A model generated the notes under the pieces. That model saw nothing but the letters and a program-made list of their open reading frames with translations. It searched no databases and was not told where the DNA came from. The position numbers and the translations under genes are program-made. Positions 55,701 through 64,000 of a stretch of DNA of 64,000 bases are shown one piece after another (the stretch's first letter is position 1; each line of letters opens with the position of its first letter). The stretch lies in the NCBI GenBank assembly GCA_964016885.1, contig OZ024744.1, positions 21,831,798-21,895,797 on the forward strand, given 5' to 3'. Origin of the DNA: Eledone cirrhosa (lineage: Eukaryota > Mollusca > Cephalopoda > Octopoda > Eledonidae).

Positions 55701-56550
55701 CACAACAGCTATGACATCTTCAGACAGTTAGAAGAGGTAACAGCAACAACAGCTATGACATCTTCAGACAGTTAGAAGAGGTGACAGGCACAACAGCTGT
55801 GACATCTGTAGACAGTTGGAAGAGGTGACAGCCACAACAGCTATGACATCTTCAGACAGTTAGAAGAGGTGACAGCCACAACAGCTATGACATCTTCAGA
55901 CAGTTAGAAGAGGTGACAGGAACAACAGCTATGACGTCTTCAGACAGTTAGAAGAGGTGACAGGCACAACAGCTATGTCATCTTCAGACAGTTAGAAGAG
56001 GTGACAGCAACAACAGCTATGACATCTTTAGACAGTTAGAAGCGGTGACAGCCACAACAGCTATGACATATTCAGACAGTTAGAAGAGGTGACGGCAACA
56101 ACAGCTATGAGATCTTCAGACTGAAGAGGTGACAGCCACAACAGCTATGACATCTTCAGACAAAAGAGCTGACAGGCACAACAGCTATGTGATCTTCAGA
56201 CAGATGAGGTGACAGCCACAACTGCTATGGCATCTTCAGACAGAAGAGGTGACAGGCACAACAGCTATGACATCTTCAGACAGTTAGAAGGGGGTGACAG
56301 CCTCAACAGCTATGACATCTTTAGACAGTTAGAAGAGGTGGCAGCCACAACAGCTATGACATATTTAGACAGTTAGAAGATGTGACAGCCACAACAGCTA
56401 TGACATATTCAGACAGAAGAGGTGACAGGCACATCAGCTATGACATCTACAGACAGAAGAGGTGACAGCCACAACAGCTATGACATCTTCAGACAATTAG
56501 AAGAGGTGACAGCAACAACAGCTATGACATCTTCAGACAGTTAGAAGAGG
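52790..56550 (+). repeat. ~3.9-kb block, right member of a spaced pair
   Basis: This is the partner of 45,651-49,499, sharing the TTTGAA, AAACAG, TTATAATATG, GACACGAAC and TTCGAC variants in the same order. Cassette markers are at 53,302 and 55,438. Distinguishing changes include AACGGCAGC near 54,129 (AACCGCAGC in the partner) and CAGTAAGAAGAGG near 55,172. The cassette at 55,438 also has GAAGAGGTGACAGGCAC where nearly all others have GAAGAGCTGACAGGCAC. Boundaries are accurate to about one monomer. Confidence 0.76.
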
Positions 56551-57323
56551 TGACAGCCACAACAGCTATGACGTCTTTAGACAGTTAGAAGAGGTGACAG
56601 TAACAACAGCTATGACATCTTCAGAAGTTAGAAGAGGTAACATGCACAACAGCTATGACATCTTCAGACAGTTAGAAGAGGTGACAGCAACAACAGCTAT
56701 GACATCTTCAGACAGAAGATGTGACAGCTACAACAACTATAACATCTTCAGACAGTTAGAAGAGCTGACAGGCACAACAGCTATGACATCTTTAGACAGT
56801 TAGAAGAGCTGACAGCCACAACAGCTATGACATATTCAGACAGTTAGAAGAGGTGACAGGCACAACAGCTATGACATCTTCAGACAGTTAGAAGAGGTGA
56901 CGGCAACAACAGCTATGAGATCTTCAGACAGTTAGAAGCGGTGACAGCCACAACAGCTATGACGTCTTTAGACAGTTAGAAGAGGTGACAGTAACAACAG
57001 CTATGACATCTTCAGAAGTTAGAAGAGGTAACATGCACAACAGCTATGACATCTTCAGACAGTTAGAAGAGGTGACAGCAACAACAGCTATGACATCTTC
57101 AGACAGAAGATGTGACAGCTACAACAACTATAACATCTTCAGACAGTTAGAAGAGCTGACAGGCACAACAGCTATGACATCTTTAGACAGTTAGAAGAGG
57201 TGACAGCCACAACAGCTATGACATATTCAGACAGTTAGAAGAGGTGACAGGCACAACAGCTATGACATCTTCAGACAGTTAGAAGAGGTGACAGCCACAA
57301 CAGCTATGAGATCTTCAGACAGA
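56551..57323 (+). repeat. 391-bp nine-monomer tandem duplication
   Basis: The cassette starting at 56,594 recurs at 56,985, exactly 391 bp later. That equals seven 44-bp, one 43-bp and one 40-bp monomer. Both copies share the private changes GTAACATGCAC, AGATGTGACAGC and CTATAACATC, which are otherwise seen together only at 52,279. One difference noted is GAGCTGACAGCC near 56,808 versus GAGGTGACAGCC near 57,199. This is the shortest cassette spacing in the window and looks like a single recent slippage or unequal-exchange event. Confidence 0.85.
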
Positions 57324-60300
57324 AGAGGTGACAGCCACAACAGCTATGACATCTTCAGAGAGAAGATGTGACAGGCACAACAGCTATGACATCTACAGAC
57401 AGAAGAGGTGACAGCCACAAAAGCTATGACATATTCAGACAGTTAGAAGAGGTGACAGCCACAACTGCTATGACATCTTCAGACAGTTATAAGATGTGAC
57501 AGCCACAACAGCTATGACATATTCAGACAGAAGAGGTGACATGCACAACAGCTATGACATCTTCAGACAGTTAGAAGAGGTAACAGCAACAACAGCTATG
57601 ACATCTTCAGACAGTTAGAAGAGGTGACAGGCACAACAGCTATGACATCTGTAGACAGTTGGAAGAGGTGACAGCCACAACAGCTATGACATCTTCAGAC
57701 AGTTAGAAGAGGTGACAGCCACAACAGCTATGACATATTCAGACAGTTAGAAGAGGTGACAGGAACAACAGCTATGACGTCTTCAGACAGTTAGAAGAGG
57801 TGACAGGCACAACAGCTATGTCATCTTCAGACAGTTAGAAGCGGTGACAGCCACAACAGCTATGACATATTCAGACAGTTAGAAGAGGTGACGGCAACAA
57901 CAGCTATGACATCTTCAGACTGAAGAGGTGACAGCCACAACAGCTATGACATCTTCAGACAGAAGAGCTGACAGGCACAACAGCTATGTGATCTTCAGAC
58001 AGAAGAGGTGACAGCCACAACTGCTATGACATCTTCAGACAGAAGAGGTGACAGGCACAACAGCTATGACATCTTCAGACAGTTAGAAGGGGGTGACAGC
58101 CTCAACAGCTATGACATCTTTAGACAGTTAGAAGAGGTGACATGCACAACAGCTATGACATCTTTAGACAGTTAGAAGAGGTGACAGCCACCACAGCTAT
58201 GATATATTCAGACAGAAGAGGTGACAGCCACAACAACTATGACATCTTCAGACAGTTAGAAGAGCTGACAGGCACAACAGCTATGACATCTTTAGACAGT
58301 TAGAAGAGGTGACAGCCACAACAGCTATGACATATTCAGACAGTTAGAAGAGGTGACGGCAACAACAGCTATGAGATCTTCAGACAGAAGAGGTGACAGC
58401 CACAACAGCTATGACATCTTCAGAGAGAAGAGGTGACAGGCACTACAGCTATGACATCTACAGACAGAAGAGGTGACAGCCACAACAGCTATGACATATT
58501 CAGACAGAAGAGGTGACAGGCACAACAGCTATGACATCTTCAGACAGTTAGAAGAGGTAACAGCAACAACAGCTATGACATCTTCAGACAGTTAGAAGAG
58601 GTGACAGGCACAACAGCTATGACATCTTTAGACAGTTAGAAGAGGTGACAGCCACCACAGCTATGATATATTCAGACAGTTAGAAGAGTTGACAGGCACA
58701 ACAGCTATGACATCTTCAGACAGTTAGAAGAGGTGACAGCCGCAACAGCTATGACATCTTTAGACAGTTAGAAGAGGTTACAGGAACAACAGCTATGACA
58801 TCTTCAGAAAGAAGAGGTGACAGGCACAACAGCTATGACATCTACAGACAGAAGAGGTGACAGCCACAACAGCTATGGCATATTCAGACAGTTAGAAGAG
58901 GTGACAGGCACATCAGCTATGACATCTACAGACAGAAGAGATGACAGCCACAACAGCTATGACATCTTCAGACAATTAGAAGAGGTGACAGCAACAACAG
59001 CTATGACATCTTCAGACGGTTAGAAGAGGTGACAGCCACAACAGCTATGACGTCTTTAGACAGTTAGAAGAGGTGACAGTAACAACAGCTATGACATCTT
59101 CAGAAGTTAGAAGAGGTAACAGGCACAACAGCTATGACATCTTCAGACAGTTAGAAGAGGTGACAGCAACAACAGCTATGACATCTTCAGACAGAAGAGG
59201 TGACAGCTACAACAACTATGACATCTTCAGACAGTTAGAAGAGCTGACAGGCACAACAGCTATGACATCTTTAGACAGTTAGAAGAGGTGACAGCCACAA
59301 CAGCTATGACATATTCAGACAGTTAGAAGAGGTGACAGGCACAACAGCTATGACATCTTCAGACAGTTAGAAGAGGTGACGGCAACAACAGCTATGAGAT
59401 CTTCAGACAGAAGAGGTGACAGCCACAACAGCTATGACATCTTCAGAGAGAAGAGGTGACAGGCACAACAGCTATGACATCTACAGACAGAAGAGGTGAC
59501 AGCCACAACAGCTATGACATATTCAGACAGTTAGAAGAGGTGACAGCCACAACTGCTATGACATCTTCAGACAGTTATAAGATGTGACAGCCACAACAGC
59601 TATGACATATTCAGACAGAAGAGGTGACATGCACAACAGCTATGACATCTTCAGACAGTTAGAAGAGGTAACAGCAACAACAGCTATGACATCTTCAGAC
59701 AGTTAGAAGAGGTGACAGGCACAACAGCTATGACATCTACAGACAGAAGAGGTGACAGCCACAACAGCTATGACATATTCAGACAGTTAGAAGAGGTGAC
59801 AGCCACAACTGCTATGACATCTTCAGACAGTTATAAGATGTGACAGCCACAACAGCTATGACATATTCAGACAGAAGAGGTGACATGCACAACAGCTATG
59901 ACATCTTCAGACAGTTAGAAGAGGTAACAGCAACAACAGCTATGACATCTTCAGACAGTTAGAAGAGGTGACAGGCACAACAGCTATGACATCTTTAGAC
60001 AGTTGGAAGAGGTGACAGCCACAACAGCTATGACATCTTCAGACAGTTAGAAGAGGTGACAGCAACAACAGCTATGACATCTTTAGACAGTTAGAAGCGG
60101 TGACAGCCACAACAGCTATGACATATTCAGACAGTTAGAAGAGGTGACGGCAACCACAGCTATGAGATCTTCAGACTGAAGAGGTGGCAGCCACAACAGC
60201 TATGACATCTTCAGACAAAAGAGGTGACAGGCACAACAGCTATGAGATCTTCAGACAGAAGAGGTGACAGCCACAACAGCTATGACATCTTCAGACAGAA

Positions 60301-63300
60301 GAGGTGACAGGCACAACAGCTATGACATATTCAGACAGTTAGAAGAGGTAACAGCAACAACAGCTATGACATCTTCAGACAGTTAGAAGAGGTGACAGGC
60401 ACAACAGCTATGACATCTTTAGACAGTTGGAAGAGGTGACAGCCACAACAGCTATGACATCTCCAGACAGTTAGAAGAGGTGACAGGAACAACAGCTATG
60501 ACATCTTCAGACAGTTAGAAGAGGTGACAGGAACAACAGCTATGACGTCTTCAGACAGTTAGAAGAGGTGACAGGCACAACAGCTATGTCATCTTCAGAC
60601 AGTTAGAAGAGGTGACAGCAACAACAGCTATGACATCTTTGGACAGTTAGAAGCGGTGACAGCCACAACAGCTATGACATATTCAGACAGTTAGAAGAGG
60701 TGACGGCAACAACAGCTATGAGATCTTCAGACTGAAGAGGTGACAGCCACAACTGCTATGACATCTTCAGACAGAAGAGGTGACAGGCACAACAGCTATG
60801 ACATCTTCAGACAGGTAGAAGAGGTGACAGCAACAACAGCTATGACATCTTCAGACAGAAGAGGTGACAGCCACAACAGCTATGACATCTTTAGACAGTT
60901 AGAAGAGGTGACAGCCACGACAGCTATGAGATATTCAGACAGTTAGAAGAGATGACAGGCACAACAGCTATGACATCTTCAGACAGTTAGAAGAGGTGAC
61001 AGCCACAACAGCTATGACATAATTAGACAATTAGAAGAGGTGACAGGAAGAACAGCTATGACATCTACAGACAGTTAGAAGAGGTGACAGGCACAACAGC
61101 TATGACATCTTCAGACAGTTAGAAGAGGTGACAGCCACAACAGCTATGACGTCTTTAGACAGTTAGAAGAGGTGACAGTAACAACAGCTATGACATCTTC
61201 AGAAGTTAGAAGAGGTAACAGGCACAACAGCTATGACATCTTCAGACAGTTAGAAGAGGTGACAGCAACAACAAGCTATGACATCTTCAGACAGTTAGAA
61301 GAGGTGACAGCAACAACAGCTATGACATCCTCAGACAGAAGAGGTGACAGCCACAACAACTATGACATCTTCAGACAGTTAGAAGAGCTGACAGGCACAA
61401 CAGCTATGACATCTTTAGACAGTTAGAAGAGGTGACAGCCACAACAGCTATGACATATTCAGACAGTTAGAAGAGGTGACAGGCACAACAGCTATGACAT
61501 CTTCAGACAGTTAGAAGAGGTGACGGCAACAACAGCTATGAGATCTTCTGACAGAAGAGGTGACAGCCACAACAGCTATGACATCTTCAGAGAGAAGAGG
61601 TGACAGGCACAACAGCTATGACATCTACAGACAGAAGAGGTGACAGCCACAACAGCTATGACATATTCAGACAGAAGAGGTGACAGGCACAACAGCTATG
61701 ACATCTTCAGACAGTTAGAAGAGGTAACAGCAACAACAGCTATGACATCTTCAGACAGTTAGAAGAGGTGACAGGCACAACAGCTATGACATCTTTAGAC
61801 AGTTGGAAGAGGTGACAGCCACAACAGCTATGACATCTTCAGGCAGTTAGAAGAGGTGACAGGCACAACAGCTATGTCATCTTCAGACAGTTAGAAGAGG
61901 TGACAGCAACAACAGCTATGACATCTTTAGACAGTTAGAAGCGGTGACAGCCACAACAGCTATGACATATTCAGACAGTTAGAAGAGGTGACGGCAACAA
62001 CAGCTATGAGATCTTCAGACTGAAGAGGTGACAGCCACAAGAGCTATGACATCTTCAGACAAAAGAGGTGACAGGCACAACAGCTACGAGATCTTCAGGC
62101 AGAAGAGGTGACAGCCACAACAGCTATGACATCTTCAGACAGTTAGAAGAGGTGACAGCAACAACAGCTATGACATCTTCAGACAGTTAGAAGAGGTGAC
62201 AGGCACAACAGCTATGACATCTTTAGACAGTTATAAGATGTGACAGCCACAACAGCTATGACATATTCAGAGAGAAGAGGTGACAGGCACAACAGCTATG
62301 ACATCTACAGACAGAAGAGGTGACAGCCACAACAGCTATGACATCTTCAGACAGTTAGAAGAGGTGACAGGAACAACAGCTATGACGTCTTCAGACAGTT
62401 AGAAGAGGTGACAGGCACAACAGCTATGACATCTTCAGACAGTTAGAAGAGGTGACAGGCACAACAGCTATGACATCTTTAGACAGTTAGAAGAGGTGAC
62501 AGCCACAACAGCTATGACATATTCAGACAGTTAGAAGAGGTGACAGCTACAACAGCTATGACATCTTCAGACAGTTAGAAGAGGTGACAGGCACAACAGC
62601 TATGACATCTTCAGACAGTTAGAAGAGGTGACAGGCACAACAGCTATGACATCTTCAGACAGTTAGAAGAGGTGACAGCAACAACAGTTATGACATCTTC
62701 AGACAGTTAGAAGAGGTGACAGCCACAACAGCTATGACATCTTCAGACAGTTAGAAGAGGTTACAGGAACAACAGCTATGACGTCTTCAGGCAGTTAGAA
62801 GAGGTGACAGGCACAACAGCTATGTCATCTTCAGACAGTTAGAAGAGGTGACAGCAACAACAGCTATGACATCTTTAGACAGTTAGAAGCGGTGACAGCC
62901 ACAACAGCTATGACATATTCAGACAGTTAGAAGAGGTGACAGGAACAACAGCTATGAGGTCTTCAGACTGAAGAGGTGACAGCCACAAGAGCTATGACAT
63001 CTTCAGACAAAAGAGGTGACAGGCACAACAGCTATGAGATCTTCAGACAGAAGGGGTGACAGCCACAACAGCTATGACATCTTCAGACAGAAGAGGTGAC
63101 AGGCACAACAGTTATGACATATTCAGACAGTTAGAAGAGGTGACAGCCGCAATAGCTATGACATCTTCAGACAGTTATAAGATGTGACAGCCACAACAGC
63201 TATGACATATTCAGACAGAAGAGGTGACAGGCACAACAGCTATGACATCTACAGACAGAAGAGGTGACAGCCACAACAGCTATGACATCTTCAGACAGTT

Positions 63301-64000
63301 AGAAGAGGTGACAGCAACAACAGCTATGACATCTTCAGACAGTTAGAAGAGGTGACAGGAACAACAGCTATGACATCTTCAGACAGTTAGAAGAGGTGAC
63401 AGGCACAACAGCTATGACATCTTCAGACAGTTAGAAGAGGTGACAGCAACAACAGTTATGACGTCTTCAGACAGTTAGAAGAGGTGACAGCCACAACAGC
63501 TATGACGTCTTTAGACAGTTAGAAGAGGTGACAGCAACAACAGATATGACATTTTCAGACAGTTAGAAGAGGTGACAGGCACAACAGCTATGACATATTC
63601 AGACAGTTAGAAGAGGTGACGGCAACCACAGCTATGAGATCTTCAGACTGAAGAGGTGGCAGCCACAACAGCTATGACATCTTCAGACAAAAGAGGTGAC
63701 AGGCACAACAGCTATGAGATCTTCAGACAGAAGAGGTGACAGGCACAACAGCTATGACATCTTCAGACAGAAGAGGTGACAGGCACAACAGCTATGAAAT
63801 ACTCAGACAGTTAGAAGAGGTAACAGCAACAACAGCTATGACATCTTCAGACAGTTAGAAGAGGTGACAGGCACAACAGCTATGACATCTTTAGACAGTT
63901 GGAAGAGTTGACAGCCACAACAGCTATGACATCTCCAGACATTTAGAAGAAGTGACAGGAACAACAGCTATGACATCTTCAGACAGTTAGAAGAGGTGAC
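57324..64000 (+). repeat. Mosaic satellite to right edge
   Basis: This stretch is monomers to the last base, and the array is cut by the window end. Cassette markers lie at 59,073 and 61,172. A 256-bp six-monomer duplication is marked by AACTGCTATG at 59,551 and 59,807. Near 61,270 a one-base insertion (ACAACAAGCTATG) sits at the edge of an extra monomer inside the cassette. CATAATTAGACAATTAG near 61,018 is a private variant. The part from about 62,640 to 63,300 resembles 33,540-34,100 and 39,480-40,050. No terminal degradation or transition to unique DNA is visible. Confidence 0.78.
59515..60026 (+). repeat. 256-bp six-monomer tandem duplication
   Basis: AACTGCTATG at 59,551 recurs at 59,807. 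The copies share CAGTTATAAGATGTG, GACATGCACAAC and GTAACAGCAAC in the same order. The 256-bp period equals four 44-bp plus two 40-bp monomers. No differences were noted between the two copies over the compared part. The edges are estimates. Confidence 0.8.

Larger units (their letters stand above)
1..64000 (+). repeat. Satellite array of 44/40-bp monomers, fills window
   Basis: Every line of the window reads as head-to-tail copies of one unit. The majority 44-bp monomer is linker GAAGAGG, half A TGACAGCCACAACAGCTA and half B TGACATCTTCAGACAGTTA. Its composition is A16 G10 C10 T8, about 45% GC, with a 2:1 excess of A over T on this strand. The second common form is 40 bp and lacks TTAG near the end of half B. 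Rarer forms are 43 bp (TCAGAAGTTAG), 45 bp (an extra G before GTGACAGCCTC) and 41 bp. Neighbouring monomers differ at a limited set of recurrent positions, giving diagnostic subtypes. No inverted block and no foreign insertion was seen. The array continues past both ends. This organisation is typical of eukaryotic satellite DNA. Location (centromeric, pericentromeric, subtelomeric) and species cannot be read from the sequence. No protein or RNA product is supported. Confidence 0.97.

Noticed and set aside
4061..61426. Dozens of similar open frames of 68-112 codons on the + strand
   Set aside because: They start at GTG at the linker/half-A junction and end at the same TAG in half B. They exist only where 40-, 43- or 45-bp monomers shift frame between 44-bp ones. 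In the 44-bp monomer one frame meets TAG, one is a pass-through that leads into the TAG frame in the next unit, and the third has two TGA. No start context, splice signal, codon bias or independent conservation supports translation.
1..64000. Reverse-strand coding potential
   Set aside because: The reverse complement of the monomer has stops in all frames (TAA and TGA around the CTAACTGTCTGA section, TAG in GTCATAGC). No reverse frame of note survives one to three monomers.
1..64000. CRISPR array
   Set aside because: Repeats are directly adjacent with no unique spacers, and the copy number and HOR structure are wrong for CRISPR. No cas-like gene is present.
1..64000. CENP-B box or telomere repeat as a sign of chromosome position
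   Set aside because: No TTCG....A..CGGG-type motif and no TTAGGG or TTTAGGG run was seen. TTAGAAG in the monomer is not a telomere repeat.
1..64000. Promoter, terminator, tRNA or rRNA signals
   Set aside because: Any promoter-like or hairpin match would recur hundreds of times as part of the monomer, so none can be called as an individual element. No rRNA or tRNA sequence was recognised.
1..64000. Naming the species or known satellite family
   Set aside because: I do not recognise this monomer as a named satellite. A search of satellite libraries with the 44-bp consensus would decide whether it is known.

Overview
The whole 64 kb window is one uninterrupted tandem-repeat (satellite) array. 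I see no unique-sequence island, gene, RNA gene, transposon or CRISPR array, and no array edge at either end. The basic unit is about 44 bp, with a second common length of 40 bp and rarer 41, 43 and 45 bp forms. All copies I read lie in the same orientation. From a mean unit length near 43 bp I estimate roughly 1,500 monomers. The monomer is itself a diverged dimer. It consists of half A (TGACAGCCACAACAGCTA), half B (TGACATCTTCAGACAGTTA) and a 7-bp linker (GAAGAGG).

The array is not a simple monotone repeat. Diagnostic monomer variants recur in fixed order, so there is a higher-order repeat (HOR) structure. A recognisable multi-monomer cassette, marked by a GACAGTAAC monomer that ends TCAGAAGTTAG (or TCATAAGTTAG), recurs about 41 times at spacings from 391 bp to about 3.2 kb. 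Around it lie larger tandem duplications. Approximate layout: 1-1,256, end of a unit; 1,257-7,401 and 7,402-13,411, two near-identical copies of a ~6.06 kb super-unit; 13,412-15,935, mosaic; 15,936-18,148 and 18,149-20,361, tandem copies of a 2,213-bp unit with no difference in the stretches I aligned; 20,362-25,721, mosaic with a pair of 796-bp segments 2,200 bp apart; 25,722-30,477, two 2,280-bp-spaced copies; 30,478-40,340, mosaic with further copies of the same families; 40,341-45,650, short cassette spacing (about 0.77-1.2 kb); 45,650-56,800, a related block pair about 7.1-7.35 kb apart plus ~1.11-1.16 kb units; 56,551-57,323, a 391-bp duplication; 57,324-64,000, mosaic.

A single-orientation satellite of this size with nested HORs points to a eukaryotic nuclear genome, probably a heterochromatic, pericentromeric or centromeric region assembled from long reads. 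The sequence does not let me name the lineage. Apparent open reading frames of 68-112 codons are by-products of mixing 40- and 44-bp units. They begin at GTG in the linker/half-A junction, end at the same TAG inside half B, and repeat the same peptide. I do not annotate them as genes. All alignments were done by eye, so boundaries are good to about one monomer and identity statements are limited to stretches I compared.
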